From: Metopolophium dirhodum
Taxonomy: Eukaryota > Arthropoda > Insecta > Hemiptera > Aphididae
Direction of reading: 5' to 3'
Assembly (NCBI RefSeq): GCF_019925205.1
Contig: NC_083563.1
Coordinates: 248,001-312,000 of the forward strand
DNA: 64,000 bases
Shown here piece by piece: positions 49,695 through 63,060 of the stretch. Numbering within the stretch: the first letter of the stretch is position 1; every line of letters starts with the position of its first letter. Below the pieces are notes generated by a model. The model was not told where the DNA came from. It worked only from the letters and a program-made list of their open reading frames with translations, and ran no database searches. The translations under genes were made by a program, and so were the position numbers.

Positions 49695-49839
49695 AATAAA
49701 GGTGGTGGAACAATGGCGACCATACAAACGAAAATAATAATATTTTAATATAACATAAGTACGATTAATGTAATAATATTACGATTTTGTTATTAGTGTT
49801 ATTTGTAAAAATCAGATTGTGTAAATATTTCAAAATAAA
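49695..49839 (+). terminator. Candidate polyadenylation signals of the 44.4-kb gene
   Basis: AATAAA at 49695-49700, 34 nt past the stop, and again at 49834-49839. The second leaves a more usual 3' UTR length. Confidence 0.4.
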
Positions 49840-52800
49840 TATTATCGAAAAAACGCATTATATCATTAAGTATAATATATTATATTATAATTCGAGTATA
49901 TACTCAATGATAATATACATGTCAAACTTTTAAATGTAATAATATATATTCGTGTATTAGCTAAAATTGTTTTATATTTAAATATATTGTTATGCATTTT
50001 TGTAATTCAATGAGAAAATAAATAAATGTTATATACTATTTAGTCTTTATTAGTGAAAACTTTAATCTTAAATTAATGCATAATAATGTGAATTATGGAT
50101 ATTGGCTATAATATAATATGCGTGACTATAGTGCGTATACAAACACGGTACCTATCATATTATTATGACTCCACTTGGTATCATATAAATCTAAAATAGC
50201 TCAATAAACCTTAAAATATATACCTATTAGACACTTTCTTCCTTTTATAATGTTATAAATTAAACATTTTTTAGATAACAACTATATCGATAATATCAAG
50301 GAAATGAATTATAAAAAAAAATATATGCACGGTACGCCCTACATGTAATGTTAAAATAATGGCAACAAAACATTACAATTATATTTAAACTATCCAAACA
50401 TGGCAAATATATTCTAATATTATGATTAGTTCAGATGAATGACAACGATTAATTTACAATTAAAACATTACGGGTGCGTAGAAATTATATGATGGTGAAA
50501 GCGAAATTGAATTATATTATAATTATTTAATTTTATTTATTTATTAAATTCACAAATTATATAGAAAAATTCAAAAATACAAACTACATTTTATGAGTGT
50601 TTTAGTAGTTATTTGAAAAATAATAAGTACACAATGTATAACAATCGATTTAAACACAAATTAATAGAGATATAGCAATATATTTAACACTGGAAATAAA
50701 ACTATTAGTAGGTACTACGTGATTGTATTTTTAATTCAATGAACAGGTAGAACAAAATTTTAATGAATGTGTAGTTATGAAATATAAATAAATATACGCA
50801 CATTGTAATACTACAACAGTCGACAACACGATTCTATAATATATTCAATGATCATTGTATATACGGATAATTGTATCCATAAATAAATTATTACATTTTT
50901 AATTCCTGTTGACTATTTTTAAGGGAAATAATATGCAAAATACACATTTATACATTTTTCATGTACCTATATCACATTGAAAATTTAATAAGAATTTAAT
51001 ATAGTACAAACTAAATGTTCAAAATAATTTAATTTCAAAATATTTTGAAAAAATAGTTAAACTCCTTGAAAACTAAATACAATGAAATTAAATCCTAAAA
51101 TCAAATCGAAATCAAATTGGACATATGTGTGCAATGTACACTTAATTCACCAATATAATATATGGATTAACAAAAATATAGACTTAGTAAAATGTAGAAC
51201 AAATGGTTAATATATTATATATTATTAGTAAAATATTATATATTTTAGATACCTTGTCATCAAAATTTAAAATCTATATTATGCCAGCTAGAGGAGTTAT
51301 GAGTAAAGACAACAAACCACTACATACTAGCGGATCAGTAATCACAAACAATTTAAAATGGATACCGATAACCTTATAACTTATTAGTTATAACTGAATG
51401 CATTTGTTTAAAATGATTGTGCGTTATATAATTCTTTTAGTATGTTTATTTTACCATACAAACAAAATTAAAAGTCCATGGTTTTGTGCCTTGCAAAAAC
51501 ATGAATGATAATGGTTAATTGAATAATATTGGTTAATAAATGGTTTTATAATTGTATGCCATCAAAAGTAAAATGTAAGTTTCATTACAACAAATATGAA
51601 TTAGTTCACAACATTCCTTTCAAAAATGTTTCAAACACAATATTAACGATTTGATTATGAACTTACTATATGAATAATATGAAATATATAATTTTTTTTT
51701 TTAATTTAATAAAATTAATTGTTTGTAAAACTATGAAATTATTAAAAATATACCTATGATTATTTTATTTTATTTTTTTGAACAAAACCGAGTTAACAAA
51801 ACTAAAAGCTTAAAAATTAAATTTTTAACTATAAGAGTTTAGCCATCTACAGTAAATGTAGAGATTTTTTTCAATGAAACCAGCTTTTCGAATTTTTAAT
51901 CATGTTCAAAATATTTACAGTATAAGTATTGGTAATGTAAGTATATATGTTTTGGTAAAATACATATACCATTAAAACCTAGAATTTTCTGGGTACTGAG
52001 GTGGTGAATGTTCGAATTTCGGGTATTTACATATACAGATTAATTCGGCTTAACTCAAAATGATTATTGCAGTTCAGGCTTTTACAGGCGATAAATGGTA
52101 AATCATAGGAGAAACTAATTATTTTTAAAGTTCAAAATTTTAAAAATATGACAAAAAAATAAAGTGTTATGTTGGTATATCTTAAACTACAATAATACTA
52201 CCTACTTTTAATTTGTCCAAACATTAAAGCAAGTCTATAATTTATAATATACCTATCATTAATATTATTTATAAAAGTATTTAATTTTTTTTTTAAACAG
52301 TTTTAACACAGATTAAGTCAAATATGTAGAACAGTTTTCAAATACGAATACACATTCATTACATTTAATTCTTCTTCTTTTTGGGGTATTAGCAGTCACT
52401 AAGAGTAGTCATACAATCAACCCTCCGATTTTCCCTGTCAGTTCTTGCTCACAGTTGATTAGGACGTTAGAGAAATTCTATAAAAAATGTACAAATACTA
52501 ATTGTGTATATACTATATGTATATGTGTGTGTATATGTTCAATGTTCATGTGTGCAGGATGTTAATATTTTTTTGTTCAAGATCATATTATTATTGTTGT
52601 TGTTTTGTGTTTTTTAAATAGTAAATTTGTATTCTAAGTTGTATATGTTTCTATTATTTTCAATGATATAGACGTATAGAGAATATTCTTATGCACAAGG
52701 AGCCTACAAATATCATATGATGTTTTTAAACTTCCCATTTGAAAAAATGCAAATATATTAATCCGCGGCCTAGACTCATATCAGGTATGCATTATGCACC

Positions 52801-53335
52801 ATAAAAACGTCCTCGGTAAATGCGTGTCGGACCATATTTCACGTACACGTTCTAATATTCAGAAATTACTCCACGACAAATAATTTATTTAAGCTTGCCA
52901 ATATAATCATTACGAAAATGTATTGATAAAACTTTGTGATTAACAAATGAAAAATATCATTAATCTGATTATATTTTTATTCTTTAATAATATCTCTAAG
53001 TTATTGTTTCTTATTTATTCACTTTATAATGTAATAATGTAAATTAAACAAATACATTTATGATAATATAATGCATACATATTGGCCAAGTATATACATA
53101 AAAGGGTCAATTTCTATTTGTACATTTGGCTCGAAAACAAAATTTACTTAATGATCTATTTCATTGCAAAATTCAAACTATGAAGATGCATCATGGTCAT
53201 TTGAGACATGAATATAATATAATTCTAATCACGGCGCCAGAATTGAATATGATCATGCTCATCGATATGAATTATATTTGTCTACACGTACGAGATGTCC
53301 TTAAAAATGGTGGGGCACAAGGGGCTTTTAAACAA
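49840..53335. other. A+T-rich intergenic stretch
   Basis: No gene, RNA or well-defined element is visible. The frame 53126-53410 overlaps the promoter and leader of the next gene and is not coding. Confidence 0.45.
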
Positions 53336-53367
53336 TATATAAACGGGAGTCGACCAAGATCGAATCA
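53336..53367 (+). promoter_or_regulatory. Core promoter of the 53.5-kb cuticle gene
   Basis: TATATAAA at 53336-53343, with AATCATAT about 30 nt downstream as a plausible initiator. The leader is about 83 nt before the ATG at 53450. Confidence 0.6.
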
Positions 53368-53449
53368 TATCACAATCAATCACTCTAAACAGTACTACTA
53401 CTACCAGTAGAAGAAGTATTCGATTCACAGACTCAACAACCTCTTCAAC

Positions 53450-54230
53450 ATGAAGGTAAGTGAAACAAATATTTAGCCAGTAAACGAATACATCGATTAT
53501 TTTATGTTCAAACAACAGTCCGCTCCAACTAACAGGAAAAAAATAATACTAAAAAATGTTTCAGGTATTCATCATTCTGCCCTTAGTAGTCGCAATGGTT
53601 TCAGCCGGAGTTGTTTTAACTGGCGCACCCGTGGCCTACGTTGCGTCTTCGTTCACATCGCACGGACCAGTCCCTTGGGCTTATCTGCAACCATACTACC
53701 AATCAGCACCATTGGTGGCATACACAGCACCAGAGGCCAAAGTTGTCGCCACTGCGCCGGCCAAAATCGTTACACCAGCCAGAACCGTTCCCGTCGCCGT
53801 GGCCCCAGCTAAACTTGTCGCACCGGCTGTACCCGTTGCCAAAGTCGTACAAGTCGTACCCGCTCAATTTCAACCCGATCCATCCTATACTTTCGCATAC
53901 CAGGTACAGGATCAAATAACCGGCGACTCCAAGAGCCAAGAAGAAACCCGTCAAGGAGATGTCGTCAAGGGCCGATACAGTTTGATCGAACCCGATGGCA
54001 CCAGGAGAACCGTAGACTACACCGCTGACCCGACAAATGGATTCAACGCGTACGTACAGAAATCAGACGTGCAACAAGCCGTGTTCGTACCATCGGTATC
54101 AACAGACGATGTAGAAACTATCAAAGTAGACACCATTGAAGTTGAACCAGTCAGGTATGCGCCCTCGGGCTCAAAACCATTGAAGAATACGCTAGCTGTG
54201 CCCGAAACCAAAACCAAAACAGGTTATTGA
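53450..54230 (+). CDS. RR-2 cuticle protein with extended acidic tail, 223 aa
   Basis: A chitin-binding CPR-family structural protein. Exon 1 (53450-53455) encodes only MK before GTAAGT. Exon 2 (53565-54230) follows AATGTTTCAG. The join gives MK-VFIILPLVVAMVSAG, a signal peptide. The ATG at 53556 is nine bases inside the 109-nt intron and would misread the acceptor as residues MFQ. The N-terminal half is rich in Val/Ala/Pro/Lys with APAK.V and PVAKVVQVVPA units (residues about 57-103). The RR-2 domain spans about 105-168: YTFAYQVQDQITGDSKSQEE, GDVVKGRYSL, PDGTRRTVDYTAD, NGFNAYV. Unlike typical RR-2 proteins, the tail after the domain lacks Ala/Pro repeats and is acidic (STDDVETIKVDTIEVEPV) before ending KTKTGY. 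GC content is lower than in the 34.6-kb paralogue. Confidence 0.93.
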
Positions 54231-54383
54231 TAAACGTAACGTTTAATACAATTAATGTATACTTTGCTAAAAAAAAATCCAATTTAATTTATAATATAGA
54301 GTGTAGACGGTTATGTTATATTATTATTCATTATATATATATATTTATTTAAATAACAAACTGTAAAACGAAACAAAAACCCA

Positions 54384-54389
54384 AATAAA
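54384..54389 (+). terminator. Candidate polyadenylation signal of the 53.5-kb cuticle gene
   Basis: AATAAA 153 nt after the stop codon. Confidence 0.55.
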
Positions 54390-55721
54390 GTTAATTTATA
54401 TATTTATAAATACCTGTTATTTTTATTATCGTTAAAATCAAAGCCTTTTAATAGCTTTATCAAATGTTTCATTTAAAAAAAATGAAATATGAATAACTAA
54501 ATTTGTCCACTCGTTAAATCACGGGTAAATAGTAATTAATACAGTTACAAATTCTACATTATAGTCAATAGGTACGCTATAAAATTGAATCACTCATCAG
54601 TCATCACGTATCACGTAATTTAGTTTTATCGGATACTAATAAGTGTAATATAAATACAATTGGTTTTCAGCCCAACCCTAAAAACACGCATTCACCAAAA
54701 TATGTTATTGTGTTAGGTAGTAAAACTGTAAAATTACTCACATGGTACATGCCTACATAGTATCAGTCAACTCATGTGTCCAATTAAATCTCCACACAAA
54801 ACTATTTACAATATTTTATTGGTAACAAAAAGCTTATTAAAGGTATAATATATAATTATTAAACAAATTATTAACACGATTTGTTCTACTTTTAAATGAT
54901 TATAAAGCAAATCCAACTAGACTAATTAATACTTAAATATGTTTTAAAAACTAGATTTTCGATCGATACACATTATATTATAAAAGCGGAAGTATTCGAA
55001 TAATTACTAACAGCGTACTTACATTTCGCAGTAGTTAAGAAATTCGTTTATTAAAAATTATTAACCCTTAGAAGCGTTTTAGCATTGATAAAATTAAACT
55101 GTATATATTATACACGAGACTTCGAGAGTAATATGTATAACAAATATATAAGTAGTCACCGTATTATAAAACTAATGGCATTTACAAAATATCACACTGA
55201 GTTTATTATATCAGCAAGTACCTACATCACTTTTATCACTTGAATATTAATTTCCAAACAACAAAATAGATTCTAAAAAAAACTGTTATTTATAAACTAT
55301 ATTAATTATATCGTACAATAGCTTCAACATATGGTTTTCATCAGATGAATTTAGAATTGAAAAACATTATCTGATTATTAGGTAAGCCATTTATTATTTA
55401 TTATTTTAGGTACTTAGTAACTATTTATTCTTGTTTGCAAGACTAAATAACTAAGTTGTCAATGCTTAGTTAAAATATAATCAAATTTCGACGTGGTTAG
55501 TAACAACTATGTAGGTAACTTTCAGAAACGTTGACATTGTTTTTTAAATATATAGTGCACGCAATAACATAATGATATACCTACGTCCTACATACATAAT
55601 TTTTTTAATGTTGTTATTAAAATATACCAACTAAATATAACGGACATAAACAATGTCGAAGAAATATATTTAAATTTCCTATTCAAGTAAAAAAAAAAAT
55701 AATATAGAAAAAGATACTAAC
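54390..55721. other. Intergenic or intronic A+T-rich stretch
   Basis: Downstream of the cuticle gene and, on the minus strand, the start of the intron following the 55722 exon. No further exon of that gene was recognised here. Confidence 0.4.
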
Positions 55722-56477
55722 CTTGACTTCCAGGGTCCTCTTTCTCCGCACAGGTATCCTTTAATCTGTCTCCATTTAGCACGAACCAGTAATCGTTGAG
55801 CTTTTTTCTGATTTTCCATTAAATATATTCTTGATTCTTCTTCTTCTTTTTTAATCTTAAAAGGCTCTAATATCAACGCCTAAACAGTAACATAATGATT
55901 AAAAATAATTCCACTGTTTCCCACAAGATTGAATGAAAGCGCGTTTAATGACCGTGACAAAATAAATGCACATCGCTTAATTTATAAGCTAAGCTATACA
56001 TTTATTAATAACTTAACTGAAAATATTCATACGCTGAATATGTTGCTAATTAGATTAATACTCAAAAATAGAAAGTCAGCAACGATAATAATTTTATAGT
56101 AGGTATGTAATAGGTACCTACTTCCTAAATTTAAGCAAAAACCACGAGTCACTAAATCTATTCTCGTGTAGAGATCTCGAGTATACTACGTCTTTATAGG
56201 ATGTTATGTAATCAAATTATAATGGTCTCTAAATAATGAATCAAGCCCACTTGTATTATAATTGAATTTTTAAAATAAGGTGTATACCTACCTACTGCGC
56301 ATATTAAATGAAGTAGAATTTTATTACCTGAAACGATTTTCGACTTTCAGCTACAAGTTTACTTCTTGTATCCAATGCGTTCTTGTATGATTCATAGCAC
56401 TCAGCCCAAAACGTATTCATAGACTCGGTGATCTCGGCATTCATAGACCGTCGATAGTCGTTGCAAAGGTCTGATAC
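55722..56477 (-). CDS. Two internal exons of a larger gene, possibly BEACH-domain family
   Basis: The upstream exon is 56477-56328 (150 nt, phase 0 on both sides), following TTTATTTTTGCGCAG and ending TTTCAG|GTAATA. It encodes SDLCNDYRRSMNAEITES, then FWAECYESYKNALDTRSK. The next exon is 55879-55722 (158 nt), following TTACTGTTTAG and ending TCAAG|GTTAGT in phase 2. It encodes ILEPFKIKKEEEESRIYL, then AKWRQIKGYLCGERGPW. The two join in frame across a 448-nt intron. The charged helical stretch ending W...L..ERGPW resembles the segment before the PH-BEACH module in neurobeachin/LYST-type vesicle-trafficking proteins. That is from memory and uncertain. The exons themselves look real: balanced composition, matching phases, canonical sites. 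Start, stop and remaining exons were not found and may lie outside the window. Confidence 0.6.
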
Positions 56478-58140
56478 CTGCGCAAAAATAAAATACCGAT
56501 TCGTCATAAACACCACATCAATCATCATCCGGCGACTGCCGTACTTTCCATTTTACAGGTGTGACAAGACAACGTTCTATGAATATTACCCATTGTGATT
56601 AGAATTTAAATCACATCTTCCGGGGGTCAAAGGTAAACATGCAATTATTTAATGTGTCAGCGTTATGACGAACAGCGAATGTCTCTATGCACCATTATAG
56701 AATGAGGGTGTCAGTGAATGGAACAAGACAATGCTAATTCGGGACTGGTGAAACTATAAAGTATACCTATATGTATTCTCAAACATATTATGTTCTTCAA
56801 GAACGGGTCAACCTAGTTCAATTAATTGTTTTTAATTGGACGTCGTACACTATTTGATGACAATTAGTCACTAATTAGAATTATATGTAGATATCACGAG
56901 TCGCGTTATTTAAGAAGAAAAATGAAAATATTAAAAAAAAAATGAAAACCAATGGTGGGAATGTGGGATTTAGTATTTCTTTTAGGCATAGGCCTACTAA
57001 GTTTCTGCATGACTCCGACCCAAGTTAAACATAGCACGTAACTTTCTATTCATTTATGTCTACTTGCTACACCCGAATAAAAATCGGACTTGGGTCGTGC
57101 CGTCCAAAAAACAATGATTTCACTTTCCGAAACCTCTCATGACCCCTTCATCGATAATGGTGGCCAGACACCGTGAGAAACACTTCGTTATATTATTGTA
57201 ATGATTATTTGCCGCCGCCGCCACCACTGCTAATGGTGTATTTTTCCAGTGAAAGGAATCACCAACACACATTTCAATATCATATTATTATACATTATTA
57301 TACTTTATTATTACGTGAATCTGCTACCCGCTATAACTGCCCCCCTACTGTACAGTACTAATCCCAACGACTGTCGGTTGTCTAGAAAAATACCATACTT
57401 TGCATAATATTTCGACCGCGCCAAATATAATTATGTTTGACGTCGAGATATTATTTTTTTTTGTCTATAGAAAATTTGTCCAAGGATGACTTTGCCGGTT
57501 TGCCGTGTTACACATATACATAATAATGTTTGTACGGAGGTATATCATACCGTACACATTGGAACACTTTCGCTAGAATTACATATTACATCGGAACAAT
57601 GGGATTGAAATAAACGAAACGAATATCATTCTTAAAGAAGAATATTATTCGTATGGAAAAACGATTGGACAATGGTATTTGGAACAATATTCTTATTGAA
57701 AAAATGTACGAAAATATTACATTCATATAGAACACAGAAGAGAGCGTTGTAATATCAACAAAATATGTTTAATATTATATGTGTAAAAAAATCTTTATTA
57801 AACTATATAGGTAGTTACTTTTATAGAGTTATTATTTTAAAACTATTTGAGGAGCAAACCTCTTCCGGAAGTGTATATTTTTATTTTTTATAACTTTAAT
57901 GCAAACATTTTACAGCAAAAATATTGACTAAAGTTACACGCTTAGAGTATTGATCAGAAACATAATTTGGGAAATCTTCATACAGATTTATACTTTTTTC
58001 TTAAACACATAATTTTGAAACGGTGTATTAAACATAAAGTTCTTCAATTTAATTAATACTTGATGAACGACTTTAAAATTATATTGTAACAAACTCAAAA
58101 TAACATGTACAAACAAAAATATAATAACTAAATATTCGAT
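56478..58140. other. Intronic or intergenic stretch
   Basis: No further exon could be recognised. A short inverted pair (GACCCAAGTT near 57018, AACTTGGGTC-like near 57087) and a GCC run near 57212 are the only local features. Confidence 0.35.
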
Positions 58141-58724
58141 TGTGATTGTGAAGAAATAAAAGAACTATCAAGTATAAAATACCTAGGATAAAACAATGAC
58201 AATAATTTAAATTGGAAATACCATATTGAGCATTTAACTAAACTAGTAAAGACATTTTTTAATAATTTTAAAACACTCAGACTATTCTTAGATACTAAAG
58301 TTTTAAGAATAGTTTACTATTCATTAGTAAATTCAGTTATTTCTTATGATATAAGTATATGGGGTGGTACCTTCAAAACTAATCTTAATTTATTAAACAC
58401 CGATGTAAACTCCATAATTAAATATATCTAACTCCAACTAACGTGATATACACTATATTTAATGTTAATAATATCGAAAAACTGCATAGAAATCATTTAC
58501 TTTTATTACTATACAAATATAAGCATCTTATTAGAAAACCAGCACATAATATTGGTACCAGATTAAAAGAAAAGACTAATGTAAATACTCCTATATGTAA
58601 GAAACTTTTTGGTATGATGTCACCTTTAAATACTGGTATAAATTTACTCCGTAGTAAAAATATTAATATTGACTCGTTCCAAACTTTTATTAAATTTAAA
58701 ATGTACATTAAAAATTTAGATTAA
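58141..58724 (+). pseudogene. Non-LTR retrotransposon reverse-transcriptase C-terminal relic
   Basis: The frame from 58141 reads CDCEEIKELSSIKYLG, then a stop, NNLNWKYHIEHLTKLVK, LRIVYYSLVNSVISYDISIW and GG, then a stop at 58429. A shift continues from about 58443 with IEKLHRNHLLLLLYKYKHLI and KLFGMMSPLNTGINLL to a stop at 58722. KYLG...LNW..HI and YY.L..S...Y.I..WGG are the hallmark phrases of the thumb and C-terminal part of jockey/RTE-type LINE polymerases. Two in-frame stops and a frameshift show it is dead. Catalytic motifs are absent, as expected for a 5'-truncated copy. Confidence 0.8.
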
Positions 58725-60351
58725 CTAGTTCAAAATGTTAATATTGTCGATATAAAGAAAGTTTTAATCGTGTGGTTTTTTTCGTATTTAGATATTTTTA
58801 GCATCCTATCAATAAATCTATTCAGTATTGTAAGATATATATTCTATAAAACAAATCCAGTTTATACTTTATTAAAAAAGTTTTAAATTTATATTTTAAA
58901 AATATTGACATGATACTTATATGATTTATAGTATTTGAAATAAGTTTTAACTTAGTGACAATGTACACGGACGAGGAGACCCCTAATAAGTTTTGCTCCG
59001 GGCCCCCGTTTCAATTAACCAAACCCTGGAAAAATATAATCTTCTATATTTTCCAAAATACACATTTTAAAAAGGTGATCAAATAGGGATCTTGAGATTC
59101 AAAGTGGAAATTAAAACTTTTTTTTATGTATATAAAATATAAAAAATTGCTATTGGTTATTCGGGCCGATCAAGCATGCATCAAATTGTCGCACGTATGG
59201 CCTCACAAATTGTTTTTTGAGATGTCAAAAAAGTTTAGAGAGTAAGTATTTTAAACCACGTTAAAAATATACCAAGTGCTAAATCCAATCAGCGACTATT
59301 GCGGTTGTCCATCTAGGTAGAATAATTTCACAAATATAGGTACACTGACGCCGATTTTTCCGGGACTGAGGTACACTGCCGTACACTATAACTGAGAAAC
59401 ACTTAAACCGAGTGTACTATTTAGCGTATATAATATTATAGAATTTGTCAAAAAAAAAAACTGCACACGGGCGAAGCCGGGTTATACATATGCAATATTC
59501 ATATGCATATGTATAATATCTGCAGATAGTTTAATATAAAGTCCTATTTTATTTTGTAATATTTATGGATTAAAACAAAAATAAATTAAAATGTTGAAGT
59601 CTATAATAAATCTAATATACAAAAATTACGATACCCATATGTATAATTATTGTTATTAAAGGAAGATTTGAGTTTAATTTATCCACGCAGAACTTTGTTT
59701 AATTTATTATTTATAGTACCATGTTATGTTAACCGTTTATTCGCTGTTAAATATTTAGTTGCAATTCTACATATCACATAACTTATAAAAAATAAATTGA
59801 AAAAATCAAATATTTTCAACACAACTATAAATGTCCATTACCAATAGATCCGTCTAGTTGATATATATTTAGTATAGTAAACCTAATTTATTCGATGTAA
59901 TTTTATCAGTGTAGGTACATATTATTATCACAAGAAAATATATAATAATTATGTTACAAAATATTAAAACAGTCTTAAAGTTATCAAATACAAGCGTAGA
60001 TTAACGTATTATTGTAGAAATATTTAATAATACCGTTAATAATTTGAATTGCGCGGTACAAAGGGTTGCGCTATCATAATTAGTAGAGTGGAAATACTGA
60101 TTAAAACATAAAAACCCGAAGGTTGGTTTAACACTAAACATTTTTTAATTCTGGTAAAAACAAATTTTAAAAACCTCAGGTTACATTTCTAAAGTTATTG
60201 ACAAATAACTTTTAAGTATAGAAAAAAGTTCCAAATGTCAAATGTTTATTCATAGCTAAAACAATATCATGCTTGGAAAGGTGGTGCTATTACAAATATT
60301 TAATACAAATTTCAAATATTTACAGTTATTTATTTTTGCATTACAACAAAA
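58725..60351. other. Intergenic stretch with repeat edges
   Basis: Contains a GGGCCCCCG block near 59001 and GCACACGGGCGAAGCCGGG at about 59463-59481, a phrase found at ends of insect retroelements or Helitrons, but no complete element. No gene. Confidence 0.4.
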
Positions 60352-61588
60352 AAAAGGTGAATAAGTGGGTGTCACTCTGCTGTACAGTAGGTTACAAGTG
60401 GATCACTGTAATGGATGGTGTTAAATTTGAATTCAATGATATAATATCATTGTATAAGAAAAACGATTCTGAGCGAAAACGGTCAGTCAGCCTATGATAT
60501 TACCAAGTATATTTGATGATATTATTGTGAATAAAGTAATTTATATATAACCTATTTATGTGAAGCCTAAGAGCCTTGTTTTAAATTTTCAATTCTTAGC
60601 CATAAAAGTTAAACATTTTATACATTTTTAACTACAAAATAATTAATAAATTATAAATTTGATAAATGTTGTCAAAATTTGAACTTTAAATGCTTATAAA
60701 AAAAAAATTGTGCCGATGTATTTTTAATATTTTTCAACTGTTATTAGAACGATAAAACAGGAGCCTTATATTCAATTTTCACGCTTTTTTACCCGACAAA
60801 AAATTTTTTATTGATATTTATAGAAAAAAAAACTAAAAAAATTGAAAACTGACAATGTCCGTAAACAGCTCAAAAAGTGTCAAAATATTTTCAAAATGTT
60901 ATGATGTATAGAAAATGCTAATATAAACAGTCAGTGAAATTTTCAAGTATCTACAGTCATTCATTTTTTAATTACAATAAAATAAGAAAGTTGTTACATG
61001 AGAAATCAAGTGAATATCAAATGTTGTAAAAATATAAATTTCAGACGCTCATAAAAATTTAATTTAAGTTTCTTGTTGACATTTTTTTTTTGATAAAGGT
61101 AGACAAACTTATGAGTAATCTTATATTACATTTTCAAATCTTAGATTTAAAAAGAAAAATTTTAATGAATTCTCAACTCAAAATAATTTGCTATTTTTCG
61201 TGATTTTTCCGTATTTTGTCAAAATTTGAACTTTAAATGCTTATAAATAAAAACTGTGACTAAGGATTTTTAATTTTTTTCATCTGCCTTTGAAAAATTA
61301 ACCTAGGAGCCTTCTATTAAATTTTCAAGCTTTTTTACTCAACAGATAAAATTTTATTGTTATTTATAGAAAAAAAAACTAAAAAAATTGAAAACTGACA
61401 ATGTCCGTAAGCAGCTCAAAAAGAGTCAAAATATTTGAAAATTTTTATGGTGTCTAGAAAATACTAATATAAACATTCAGTCAAAATTTCATGTCCCTAC
61501 GGTCATTTGTTTTAGAGTTACACCAAAAACCAAAATCGATTTTCTCGAAAACAGATTTTGCGTAAAAATTCCCGTTTTCCTTAATTTT
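60352..61588 (-). mobile_element. AGATTCTGAGCG-family repeat, tail part of a split minus copy
   Basis: Starts AAAAAGGTGAATAAGTGGGT (terminal block) and runs through the tandem body to GTAAAAATTCCCGTTTTCC-TTAATTTT, where it is broken by the next element. Its missing head is at 63057-63288 in the same orientation. Confidence 0.8.
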
Positions 61589-63060
61589 AGATTCTGAGCG
61601 AAGCGATGTTGATTCTACAATGATGTGTGTTTTTTTTTTTATTTTTTTTTTATTTTTTTTTTTATTTTTTTTTTTATTTTTGTGTCTGTCATCACCTTTT
61701 AGGACAGTAAAAGTGCTTGGATTTTCTTCAATAGTAACTTTTCTGATAGGAAAGTGAATCTAGTTGGTACTTTGGGGGGTCAAAAGTAAAAATGTCCCAG
61801 TAGTTTTCACAAGCGACGTGAAAAACAAAAGAAAAATTAAAGAAAAACGGGAATTTTTACGCAAAATCTGTTTTCGAGAAAATCGATTTTGGTTTTTGGT
61901 GTAACTCTAAAACAAATGACCGTAGGGACATGAAATTTTGACTGAATGTTTATATTAGCATTTCCTATACACCATAAAATTTACAAAATATTTTGACTCT
62001 TTTTGAGCTGTTTACGGCCATTGTCAGTTTTCAATTTTTTTAGTTTTTTTTTCTATAAATATCAATAAAATTTTATCTGTTGAGTAAAAAAGCTTGAAAA
62101 TTTAATAGAAGGCTCCTAGGTTATTGTTTCAAAGGCAGATGAAAAAAATTAAAAATCCTTAGTCACAGTTTTTATTTATAAGCATTTAAAGTTCAAATTT
62201 TGACAAAATACGGAAAAATCACGAAAAATAGCAAATTATTTTGAGTTGAGAATTCATTAAAATTTTTCTTTTTAAATGTAAGATTTGAAAATGTACTATA
62301 AGATTACTCATAAGTTTGTCTACCTTTATCAAAAAAAAAATGTCAACAAGAAACTTAAATTAAATTTTTATGAGCGTCTGAAATTTATATTTTTACAACA
62401 TTTGATATTTACTCGATTTCTCATGTAACAATTTTCTTATTTTATTGTAATTAAAAAACGAATGACTGTAGATACTTGAAAATTTCACTGAATGTTTATA
62501 TTAGCATTTTCTATACACCATAAAATGTTGAAAATATTTTGACTCTTTTTGAGCTGTTTACGGACATTGTCAGTTTTCAATATTTTTAGTTTTTTTTTCT
62601 ATAAATATCAATAAATTTTTATTTATTGGGTAAAAAAGCGTGAAAATTGAATATAAGGCTCCTGATATATCGTTCTAATAGTAGTTAAAAAATATTAAAA
62701 ATACATAGACACAATTTTTTTTTATAAGCATTTAAAGTTCAAATTTTGACAACATTTATCAAATTTATAATTTATTAATTATTTTGTAGTTAAAAATGTA
62801 TAAATTTTTAACTTTTATGGCTAAGGATTGAAAATTTAAAACAAGGCTCCACGTAAATAGGTTATATATAAATTACTTTATTCACAATAATATCATCAAA
62901 TATACTTGGTAAAATCATAGGCTGACTGACCGTTTTCGCTCAGAATCGTTTTTCTTATACAATGATATTATATCATTGAATTCAAATTTAACACCATCCA
63001 TTACAGTGACCCACTTGTAACCTACCGTACAGCAGAGCGACATCCACTTATCCACCTTTT
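61585..63060 (+). mobile_element. AGATTCTGAGCG-family repeat, complete copy nested in another
   Basis: A full unit from TTTTAGATTCTGAGCGAAGC to CATCCACTTATCCACC, inserted in the head/body boundary of a minus-orientation copy. The broken host reads CCTTAATTTT on the left and TTTTTCTTTTG on the right; the uninterrupted order in other copies is equivalent to a single TTAATTTTTCTTTTG-like run, so TTTT may be duplicated. The internal tandem duplication has a period near 546 bp (ACTGAATGTT at 61941 and ACTGAATG at 62487). Confidence 0.8.
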
